Assembly (NCBI GenBank): GCA_036362985.1
Contig: JAYGXS010000004.1
Span: forward strand, 20,956,729 to 21,020,728
Direction: 5' to 3'
DNA: 64,000 nucleotides
From: Ligula intestinalis
Taxonomy: Eukaryota; Platyhelminthes; Cestoda; Diphyllobothriidea; Diphyllobothriidae
Shown: one piece after another, positions 21,160-33,100 of the stretch
How the letters are laid out: each line of letters opens with the position of its first letter
How positions within the stretch are numbered: position 1 is the first letter of the stretch
The notes under the pieces: model-generated
Database searches by the model: none
What the model saw: only the letters and a program-made list of their open reading frames with translations
Told to the model about the DNA's origin: nothing
Program-made: the position numbers and the translations under genes

Positions 21160-24100
21160 GTCTGGCCTGGTTAAACTATGTTGACCTCGCTGTTGTCTTT
21201 TATTATTTGTTCTCTCTGTGTGTATCATGTTTAAAATCCCTCCTAATTTTAGGGTGAGGACATATTACGTCGACTGGTTGAAAAGAGCTCCCAAATCAAC
21301 GTTTCAATCATTCAGAATGGAAAGCAGAGCCCTAATACAAACCTCGATATACTAATGGCTGCAGGTTGGTCATTTTTTGGTCTACGCTTCTACGTCCCAG
21401 TGAATACTTTCAGCTCTAACTTTCTATTACTTGATCTCTTTGAGTTTTTTTTCCATTATTTTCCAACCTTCCTGGGGGCTTAATGATGCCTTAGCTTTCT
21501 GTGACATGCCTACTATCCTCCACGAAACGTCAGAAATGTGGATAAAATATTCCGTTTATACTCTGAAAAAAGTGACACTTCATTTACTGGCTTAATTGCA
21601 CCAGATTACCCCAAGGTTTTCTTATTGTCATGCTTAAAACGGTATTTCATATTACCGTCTAGCACCCAAGAAATCCATTCTAATCGAGAGCAATTTTCAG
21701 GGTGTTGGTTTGCGTTTTATTGACTAGGGTTTATTGTGTTAACTTATGTTTAATGTTATCATCCTTACGTTACTAAACAGGTGCCAAAGTCGAGTGGTTG
21801 GATGTGCAACGACTGCTGGGTTCAGGAGTTCAGCACGCGAAACTCTGGTCCGTCGATGGTATTCATGCCTACCTAGGCAGTGCCAACATGGACTGGAGAT
21901 CTCTTACCCAGGTATTTCTTTTATAAAATTACGCCACCTCATTAATTTCTTCCATGTGCACGCCTCCTCGTCTTCGACAGATTCCTCGCATCACCGCGAT
22001 GTTTATCTCTTTTTTTAAATATCGCACACCAAACTGTCTAACTGTAATTTCAAAACATGTTTGGGCCCCGATAGTCTGTAATTCGGCAAACTGAGAGAAC
22101 CTGCAAGTGCCCGATCCGCAGACGTGGGTTTTTACGGCCAATGAAACAGGTAGTGAATGAACTGGTACTTTACGGATCAGTCACTCTGTAGCCGGTAGTT
22201 CCGTATCCCAGAGTAAGGCTTGTGTCACATCAAAATAATGAAATTCGTAATGGGGTTTTATACACTAGTATTAACAACTGATTAAGAGTAAACGAGATGC
22301 AAAACTTAACGATAGTTACCCGTACTCAAAGGTAAAGTCTTCGGTCAGCTTTACTGCCGGACTCCAGGTAACAAAAACGTGGGTTTGCCGGCGTGAGTCA
22401 ATTCCGCGCATAGGAAATACCTGTAGGGGTGACCTTCCATTACAAGGTCAAAGTCAAGAGAGGAATATACAGGGTATCCCAGAAGTAACTGACCCTATTG
22501 ATTTGCTAATAAAACGAAAACTATTAAGGCTAGGATATTGAAACTTGTTTAATTCGAAAGAAAACCCTTTCTAGAATTTGTTGCGATGAAAATCCAAGAG
22601 AAATTCAACAAAGGCCGCTGCATTCTCTTCGTGTGACGGTGTGGTGCGGAATAACTGCTTCCAATGTGATTGGCCCATACTTTTTTGAAAATAGTGATGG
22701 CGCAACAGGAACAGTTAATGGTGAAAGATACCAAACTATGATTAGCGAATTTCTTATTCCTGAAATTGAGAGACATGGCCTACGCAATACTTGGTTTCAA
22801 CAGGATGGAGCAACGATGAAATTGTTAAATGAGTGCTTTCCAAATCATTTGATTCCACGATTTGGTAACATTCCTTGGCCCCCTCGATCGCTAGATTTCG
22901 CCCCATGCGATTTCCTTTTATGGGGCTACCTGAAGTCAAAGGTTTATGTAACAAATCCAACAAATCTGCGAGAACTTAAAAACAAAATTTATTCTGAAAT
23001 AAGACAACTATCGCCTGATACACTAAGGAGCGTTATGGAAACGACAAAGAAACGAACCACGCCACGCACGTCTGGTTCACGCACAATCCACACTGAGAAG
23101 GCGCCATTGCAGTCTGGCTTTCCATCCCCAGAGGGTTATCCCGTCAGTTTGCCGTCTTCTAAGCCACTGTGATAAATCTACCCACGTTAGATTGCTCATA
23201 GCGAGGACTATATACTTAGCGTTGTGAAGGATTGATCTCACACACACACTTCTTCTCCCAAGCACCAGTCAACCGTCCGAACCGGTTATTAGTTTGATGT
23301 AAGTGGCTGATGGTACTACAACAGCCTGTCTACGCGTGCCAGGCGCAACCTGCCCTCCCAAGCAAGACACTTCTACAATACTAAATGTACCTGGAGTTTG
23401 GCGGCTCGCATCTCATACGCGTGAGAGGGCCACAAAGCCCACGGTAAAATAGGCGCCACTGAGCCCAACTCTCGGTCCACCATTCGGAGGACAATTGTAG
23501 TCTTAATCAACCCGATAAACTTCTGATTTTCGCAAACCATTAAGTCCCCTTGGAATTCGTGCACCCCAAAATGTCATAGTCATGGACTGTAATCTAATTG
23601 AGTTTGGGGATTGGCTGTTCATGTGGCTTCCTCTGAAACTTGTCAATATTTCTTACCCTCTTTTTTCAAATCTTCCAACCGCCAACGATATTCATGGTGA
23701 TTCATTCTATCTAGTTTTTGGTGACATTTTCGCAAAGTTTGCCCAAACAGTTTGTATTCAATAATCTCGTGTAACCCGGTAGGCTTTCACTCGGAATAGG
23801 CCATTCCTTACAGTTAAGCGCAGTTCTTTACCAATACTGCTTTCTGTTGAAATAAAGGTTAAGGAACTCGGTGTCTTCCTGTTCAACTGTCCAGAGGTGG
23901 TCAGCGATCTGGACAAGGTCTTTCTATCTTTCCGGACTGCCGCTGAACCAAACGCCACTCTACCCTTGACTTGGCCGGAAGCCACGATGACCAAATATAA
24001 CCGAACGTCTCCGATGCCGGTTATGCTGAATGGCGTCCCCGCCAAGGTCTATATCACGGTATGCTACTCCTATTTCTTCCCCTTGTTTTCCACTGGCGTT

Positions 24101-27100
24101 TTTGAAAATAAAAAAAACGCACTTGCGAGTTCCAGGGCAAAAGTAATTGAATCAGTTTCTCGGACGCTTCCCATTAAGGCCACTGTCCATCATCAAGGGA
24201 CCTAGAGGATAAGTTGCTCGTCCTGATAAGTGATTGGACGCTCGTGTAATAATTAACCGACCCGCAGAATGACTCGTCCTACGAGTGACCCGTGAATGAC
24301 CAGTACGCCGGGAAACCGTACCGGGGAGGGAGGTTATCAAGACCGGCGACGAAGTCATGGCAATTGCCAACTCGGATCTAATCGGCCATGCTTGATACAA
24401 CGCTGTGTACCGGAAGTTGAGCCGAGACTGCAATTACGTATACGTAACAATCATATCTTATAGCTACTGCTAATCCTGTACATCCACCGTCTCTAATCAT
24501 GGGTTATGGATATTACAACTACCGGCGACGAGAAATTTTGCTTCAGTGATTGAATCTACTTCTTCTGGGACTCGCCTTTCCCGAGAATTTGTAAAGATCT
24601 AGATTAACTTGGCCCCAAGGCTGACTGCTCGCCTTCAAACTTTCCTTTACGAGTGCGTTAATTGACACTGGAAATGATATCCCCTCTATCCTGTGTGTAA
24701 AACTTAATCTTTCGGTTGATTGAGTTCTGGTGGTCTCGACTGTCGTTCTAACCCCTTCAGATAAGATGATTGCCAGATCTCATCTCCGGATACTTTTGAC
24801 GACAGCGACAGTGGCCATAAGGTTGACTAACCCAGCCTTGGGCGCTTCCATAGAACGTTGATATTGACCCCAGGGTCAACTTGGCCGTAGACGAGCCCAC
24901 CATGTTTATTCTCACCTCCTGCCACGTCGCGTCACAGCGCCGAGAGCGAAATTTGGTTCATTGTCATGCACCTCTCCTTCATCCTCCACTTCCCCAGCCC
25001 CCTGGCAGAACAAAACTATAATCCCCCGACCATTGAACACCCTGAACCCTCTGCCCCATGCTTAGCTGAATTGAAAAACCCGCCTGAGGCATGAGGTGTT
25101 AGCGCCTAGAATCGCCTCTATCCCCAGAGGGTCGCGTCTCTCTGACCACGAGAATTCAAATCTAGTCAGTACTTTGCGAAGCAAATCATCCTGTCCTAAG
25201 TCCTTTTTGTCCTAATTTAATCGTGACGGTGATTGAGTAACTGGTTGTTCGACCGTCGATTTCGACCACGTCCACCGTATGCTCCAAAACACGGCAATAC
25301 AGGGACAGCGACTTGCGTGTGAGTTAGTTTTAAGTGTTTTTGGGCTTGCACAGCATCCACCGCACTCCCACCCACCTGGGCTTGGGCTCAAGACAATGTC
25401 AAGACTGCCGGACGCCAGGTCAGGCGCAAGTGATTGATGCGGCCGAAACCGCCCCTATGCGTGCCACCACGCATGGCTAGAATCACATTTGAGCGGGAGA
25501 GTAATTAAGGCCAAATTAAAAGGCTATTGCAGCTTGACTCTCAGTCCGCAGGTCAGCCACACTGGAGTGACTGCGCACTGCGAGTTATTCCGTATGTTGG
25601 TGACCCGCCAAGCCACGGCTTTTGGCGTACAGTGATACCTTTTCAAGTGCGTCAGATTGTTTACTGTGAGGAAAATTCGCTGAGCCGTCGACTTTACACT
25701 CTTGCCCACTGGTAACATCAAGCCACCGTCCAAGCTAGTCAGTAGTCTGACATGGGATGTGTGTTCGCAAACGCGTCTGCACCCACTATGACATGACCTC
25801 GCCCCCTTTGAAACGGCCACCAGAATTTACACACCAGGGGGATTGAAAGGAGCCGTCGCCGTCTGACCCCCGTCCAAGTGAGTTATTGATTACCTTTATT
25901 CAGAGGTATGCGGACAAAAGCGTACTCCAATAACTCAGAGATTTACTTCGAAACCACTTACTGAACTTCAGATCTAAATTTACTCTCGCTCGGTTTATTT
26001 TACGCTTGATGGCCACAAACTAGTCAGCATGGCATACCTTTTGGCAGAGAGAAAGCATAACTGCTGTTTGAACTGGGCCACGATAGCCCACTCCGGTAAT
26101 TTACCAAAAGACACTACTGTTGTAAAACAAGTAGCATGTTTTAATACAAGTAGCCTACATTTCTCCGCAGGATTGTTGTCGACTCTCTTACTGTAAAACT
26201 TATGCGGATTCTGCACCCGCTGCTTCCTTCATAGATGTCTCCTGCTCCTCTAACACCTCCAACAAGGAATGATGACCTGGATGCCATCCTTAACATTATA
26301 CATGAAGCTGAGTCCTACATCTATCTGTCTGTGATGTCTTATGCACCTGCGATTATTTCCTACTCCCTATCAACGAATAACAAGTAAGCCAACCTTTCCC
26401 GACTAATTATTATCTCCTTATTCAATGCACAGAACACTAGGGCTGATACGGTTTTGCTCAGTGCCTACGAGATTTGTCTCTATTAGCTTATTTCTCTCAA
26501 CTACTCACTGTGCCAGCCGTTTCATTCTGGTCGTTCAAGTCTGAAATGATATGACCGAAAAATTGCGTGTTCAGATTGGTCGGCTATTAGCGCGTCTTTG
26601 TATACTCTATCCACCACACCTTCAGAGGAATTGAGGAAGGCCCAAGAATTTGCGTGAAGCTGCTTACTACTTGCATGCGTTCCGCCTCTAAACCCGCTGT
26701 GGTATTGTGACACAATTGTAGCTTCGGGTGAAAATGGATTTGAACACTATCAGTCTAGATGTGTTTAGAATCTAGTATGGGCATAATTTAGATCTTAAAT
26801 TTTGCGGTTCAGAGTCTTTGGATGTGAAATAAAGGATTTCGAGCTTCGTATGATTAGCACGTATTAATAAAATTTGTCCTGGTGGATTCTAGATTGATTG
26901 CTTAGGAAATATTTGGTCGTCAGTTTAGTGTATCGGAATTGGTTGCTTCCATACGCGGCAGCAGATCGCGCGAATAACTTGTCCCAAATCCCATTGAATT
27001 CGTAACTCCCGTTCGAGACCCCGTATTTCAGGTGGTCAAAGCATTAACACCACCTGAGCTCGTCACATAATGGGTCAATCCTCTATTAAGTGGATAAAAT

Positions 27101-30100
27101 AGAAGGCACCAATATGAGGAGTTCCTTTTTTACGGAACCCAGAGTGTCAGTCTTTGATAGCCCTAGCTGCCAGCGAGGAACAGCCATATATGCTGGCTGC
27201 CTTTAACTATGTTGGCAATGAAATTGCGCAATGTATCTCCCAAACAATCCAGGTTTTCAGCCGCCCGCAAGCCTTGCGTGTTGAATTACCACGATCTTTA
27301 TCTGGTGACCAAACTGAAGATTTAGAGGTGGTCGCCTTGACGAAACTCCTGTATGGAGCGGACATCTGGGCCGTCTACTCCAACCAAGCCAAGCAAAGAG
27401 ATTCAACCACCTCCATCATAGCTGCCTCCACATAACTCTATATCTGAGAGATTCTGGATTAGACGGAAATCCTCGGCATTCATGCCATGCTGAGGCAAAT
27501 GCAACTGCGATAGAATGGCCACTTCTTAGGAATAGATGACGAGTACCCAAAAAACTGGCCTAGAGAAGAGCAGTGAAGGCAGGAACTACTCTTATTTGTG
27601 TGGAGTGAGCGACTGATGGCTCTGTGGCACTCTCACTGCGTGGAATCCGAGCCAAGTTTAGCGGCACGTCTAGGCGTGCCTTCACAGCGCGCCAACTTCT
27701 TCTGGCCTTTCTGAATTTGTCATGACACCGGGCCCAGTTGGTGGAGGGAGGAGAGGCTGAGGTAGATGCTGTGCAAGGCTACTCTCACTAGCGTCTAACT
27801 CACGCACGGGGCGCCGTCACTGCGCCCGCCTTGGTGTAATACACGCAGTGGGCCTCGTCGAACCCGACGGTCGAAATGTCGTGTGTTGTGCCTAACTGTT
27901 TTGACAGAGCGTATTCAATTGGGGGCATAAACTGTTTTGACTGTCTAAACGCGTGCGTGCGTGTCGGACTGCAGTAAGGTCAGTGCGTCTGGTGAAACGA
28001 CACGTGGGTGGAAGTTAGTTGTGACCTTGACATAGAGAGAGAGAGACGTCGACAGAAGACGCCTGACATTGCGCAGATGCCTGTAGACCAGAGTGCTCAG
28101 GATACATTGGCTCCCTCTTGTGAGACCCAAAACCTTCTACCACGTGGTCTATAACGTATGACCTTCGTGACCGGGTCGTGCGTAACAAGTGCAAATTGGT
28201 CGTTCTTGTCCATGTACATCTCCCACAGTTTTTTGTTTGGGGCTTGGAACAAAAGCCAGAAATGGTCATTCCGACAGCAGAAGATGTTGTTTTACCAATC
28301 GAATAAGCCCAGAAGCCTGTCTGTTGAAAAACTTTTTTTTGCTGTTTTTCGTTCTGTTTTGGATGCGACCGGCAGTATTTTTTATGCAAAGTTGTTGTTT
28401 TATCGTCAGCCTATTGGAACCACAGTGCGACTGGTGTCTGAAATGTTCCTTTTCAAAAAACCTATGTACAAGCTCGTCATCATCAATAGGAGTCACAATT
28501 TACCTGGTTTGTAAAAGTACTGCAATAGTAGGTAGGTATTTAATCTATCGACTAAGATTTAAGCGTTTTCTTAAACCATCAACTCGTAATTTTAACCGAC
28601 TGCTACAGCGCAAGGCCGTGCCAGCAGGACAATTTTTGAATACTTGCTACGAATCAAACATCTAATTGGTGTACTTCCCTTTTTTCACAACATCTGCTTT
28701 GATTTTTTGCGTGCTTCCTGGTGCTGTGAGTCTTTCTATGAATTTCGATGAAAGAAGAGAGGCGAGTGCCGGAAGGCATTTCAGAAAATGAAATTTAATT
28801 GGCTCGTCATTTGGGCGTTTCACTTACAGGGGTCGAGGGTATCAGATCAACTGTGACCACTCTCAAACAACAAGATCCTTCGCGAATGAATGAAGACGTT
28901 TGCGTTCCAGTTATTTGCATGGATAAAGAAGCAGAAGACTTGTCGAGAACCGGACCAATCCGTTTATTGTCCTGAGATTTCGAACTCTTACAGAGACCCA
29001 TTTTCAAAGATGAGAAGCAGCAACGACCGGATAACCTCTGACAGTTGATTGGTCTATGACCACTATAATTACCTTCCTTTTGGTTGTTGCTTCTTACCTC
29101 TGAAAATGGACTCCTGTAAGGGTTCGAAAGCTCAGAACAATAAACAAATTGATCCGATGCTCGACAGGCCTTTATCCAAGACCCTTCACGACTAATAAAG
29201 AAAGCGAGAGTGACGGACTGTTGTGAGTTGACAGTTTGTTTTTGAGCCAGAACGAAAAGGTACCCGGTTGGGGCGCCTGTTGTTTACGCACGTGTGGTAG
29301 GCATGAGATAGAGCGGCGGCTGAGTCACCATTGCGACTGATAGAACCATGGGCCGGCTGGCTGTAGTGCGCTTTCGCGAAGCCCCAGACGGCCGACTAGC
29401 CACGCCGGTTGCCGACGCATGCGCCGCGTGGGTGCGCGCGAGAATGTCGGTCTGTTTGCGCGGACGCAGCCCTGACTCGGCGCGTCTCAGGTCAAGCCTG
29501 AGGTATGACTATGAGTGTGTGTGTGTTAGCCACACGCCTGCAGGCCGTCGACTGGCAGGCGCGCCTCCCCGCCCCTCACACGTCTGACTGTGTTGTGTTG
29601 CTCTATCGCCTTTCAGGTTCTGGCCCATCATTGATGATGCCCTTCGTTCAGCCTCTCTGAACAGAAAGGTAGAAGTGCGACTGCTCATCAGTCACTGGCG
29701 TCACACGCCCAGAAGTCTCGGCGGCTACCTCGGTTCCCTGCGTGCCGTCCATGGAATCGACGGCGCTCGACTACGTGTGGTGAGTTCGATGAAACACTAA
29801 CCGACCAGCTTCGTCCCTCCTTCCTGAACTTATGCCCTTTACTCCTATGTATCTATGCCTATTTTACACCCCCCCCCCCCCCATTTCGCCTCAGTTAGCT
29901 GGGGCACACTTGCGGTATTTTGAAATATGTCAACGGCAGGAGACATTACTGGCTTTGAAAACCGTCCTTTCTTGATAAGTATCACGGAAAATTGAGCATG
30001 TCTGGTTTACTTTCCTCGTAATTCAGCCGCACATGCACCTCAACTCGGACTGGTTTGGTAATTAAGTGCACCCTTTAACTCACGTGGATAGCTGCATGGT

Positions 30101-33100
30101 TATGGCTGTTTCGCATATATCTTTGAAGTAGGCCCTAGATTTGTGCTTGTAGACACCATCATTGCCTTTGTCTTTGGGTATTATTGTATAAACTGTAAGT
30201 AGGTATTCTGAATATAGGATAAGCTTAACAATGTGTTATTTGAGGGGGTATATCATTAACTCGAGGCAAGAGTACTGCCATAACCCGTAAAAGTCAGAAA
30301 CTGGACGTTTCGAAGAACCGCGTTTCTGTGGTCAGGTTGGCGAGAGGTTACATGTTGGCTCTGCATTTTCCTCGATGGGCTCCTGTCAGTTTCAAGCCAT
30401 TTCTTCTGGCCAGATTATGGACAAGGCTACACCAATAACTTGACTTAAAAGCGTTATTGAACTGTTCTCTGAGGACGCCTGCCGTACCCTCGAAGCGATA
30501 ACATGCTAAATACTGAGCATTCTGCAAATTTGGCGTTTGTGCCTAAAGCAATCTTTTTTCTTTCGAATGTTTTATTTAGCGTTACTTCGTTGTGCCGGCT
30601 TTCACGGAGGAGCAAAGACAAGTGCCATTTGGACGAGTAAATCACAACAAGTATATGGTCACGGACAAAACACTCTACATCGGTAAGTTGACAGGAATAC
30701 GCATTTTACATCCCAATCTCATATTTCCGACGCAATTTGAAGAAAGGACGTTTAGTGCGGGGAAATGTTTTGCTGGGCTGGAGATATTCGCGTGTTCGAC
30801 ATATTTGTTAGAGATTAAGCAGGCTTTCTTACACACTGAAAGCCTGATGTACGATTACGTAAAGGTATATGAACGCCTTCGGATTGGTCGGACTTCTATA
30901 GGGTTTCGCGTTCGTAGTGAAGAGGTCATGTCGCAAATTCTCCACTTAGGTTTGATCCCACCATGTTTATGGGAGAGTTTTACCCTGTGTGAGGTGTGTT
31001 CATCTTGGGTGGCAGAGTTTCAGGTAGCAAGATATGATTAATTTTGCAGATTCTCAATGTGTTTTTCATTACATTAGCAGCTGATATAAAGATATTCTTC
31101 TTGACTCCTTGTGCTCTCCTCCCTTCATGGTGTTCCTACAATCTTCGTCTTCAGTCGGTAACCCAGTTAAAAAAGTGGATAGTTCCTACCTCAAGCGTAG
31201 GTTAGTCTGTGCTGGCAGGACCCTTGCTCCCTTACGATTTCACGGCTGTTTGGAACATTTTTTTTCATTGCTATGGCTATTGTCCTTCCAATGCTTTTCA
31301 GAGGTATTCGAAGGCGGTTTACCAACTTCTCAGTGCACTATTCGTTAAGAGAAATTCGCGTAGAAATTAGACCTCAGGTCAAACGCATTCTAAGGAAACC
31401 CTTTTTTAAATACGCGTATTCCTTCGATTTTCGCTCGAGAATGTCTGAGGATTGCTATTTTCTAACTGTAATTGCAGCAGTTATTGTACAGAAAAAGGCT
31501 GAAAAGGACCACTGTCGTTTATGCCATGCAGCCGCAGAAGCTCGACGAAGGAAGTGCCTGGACTCTCGCCTCGAACTCATGTTTGCAGTATATTGAAGTG
31601 CGTGCGCAATATGTCTCGATTACCTAGGTAAGCCACCAGGAGAAACTGGACGTGGGCGTACGACTGCTTTTTACTGCCAACTTTCCGTCTAATTGGACCG
31701 ATAGATGTTGGAATTCATGGCGATGAGGCGGAAAGGATAGCCCCTGTACTTTTTAATGTGGGCCGTTCTGCTGGCCGCAAATGCCCTGCGCGCCTGCAGG
31801 TCGCGCTAATTGATTAGCCGTGAGAACTCGAGAACGCATGACGCACCACGCCCTGTGCTGCAATCGCGCTGACACCCACACAGCCTGAGGGGGTGGGGGG
31901 GGGGGTGACAGTGGCGTCGCCTTGGCTTACGACCTTTTGACCCCACAGGACCAGCATCTCAGCTGCGTCAGCGCCATCATCATTTCCTTTTCACGGCATG
32001 GGTCTGTCACCCACGACGTCGGTCTAACCTGTACACCCGCAGCTAGTGGCTGTGCTGCCTATGCTCGACTATCTACCCGCACCTCCAAGCCCGGTGGTCG
32101 CCTCTCTCTCTCTCTGAACGACCTTACATTCCACAAATAAAGGCTGACTATATTGTGTTAGGAATGGACTCGTTTTAACTTGTTGAGGAAGTGCCGAGTA
32201 GACTACCCTCACACTGAGTGCTTTGCGAATCATGGCCACGATGCTGGAGATAACAAAACAAGTGGTCTGTTATTCTTCCGACTGGTTGATTGCCTAATTT
32301 CAAGGGCACTCAGCTCGTCTTAGTCAGTACGCCTGAATGGTCGTTGATTCGGGACACTTCCCTCTCCACATTCACTAGTTTAAACGCACTGACCGAACAT
32401 TCGTGCAAAACAACATTGTTGTGGTATTGGGGTTCGTTGCTGTGTGTTTTGCTCGTAAACCGGCCCGCACAGTAGATGCATTGGGCTAGTGTAGGGCGCC
32501 ACGTAGGTTATTGGGAGTGCGCAGTCGTAATGAATGCCAAACACAGAGAGGAGGGTATGGTGGCACACATAGGTGCAGGCTCACGCCTCACGAGCCACCT
32601 GCGTGCTCGCCCGCCTCTAGTATTCTTGACTTGGTCATGGCACCGGGTTCAGGTGGGTGAGGAGCGAGGGTGTGGTAGATGTTGTGCAATTCTACTCTCC
32701 TGTTAGGTGTAGTGCAAGGCTCCTGTCGCCATAATCTAATCAACGCGCAAGTCATCGTCCCTGAGACCACTCCGCCGGGGTGTCGGCAGTTGACATCGTC
32801 GGAAACGGCTGTCGGCTCCTGCGTTTGCGTCAAAAGCACGAACCATATTGTCTTGTTAGACCTTATCGTTTACCATACATATAGATAATGACAATGAAAA
32901 GGGGTTTAGGAGTGTAATCTCTCTGATTTCTTTCCGCAATAATAAATTTGGGTCTACTACTGCTATCTGACTATGTCTCTGATGACGAGTCCGCGAGGGA
33001 TCTCGAAACGTCAGGCGAATAACAGTATTGTTCCAGCGATCGAGTCGTCTTCTTCTTCTCAAATTTGGGTCTGCTTATGCACTATCACAAAATTTCATGA

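Noticed and set aside
22005..22140. An additional PLD3/4-like exon in intron 3
   Set aside because: Exons 3 and 4 already join in phase with a continuous family alignment, and this stretch shows no family motif.
28015..28665. Overlapping open frames on both strands (124, 118 and 158 codons) in intron 5
   Set aside because: They overlap each other on opposite strands, show no motif and lie inside an intron of a well-supported gene.
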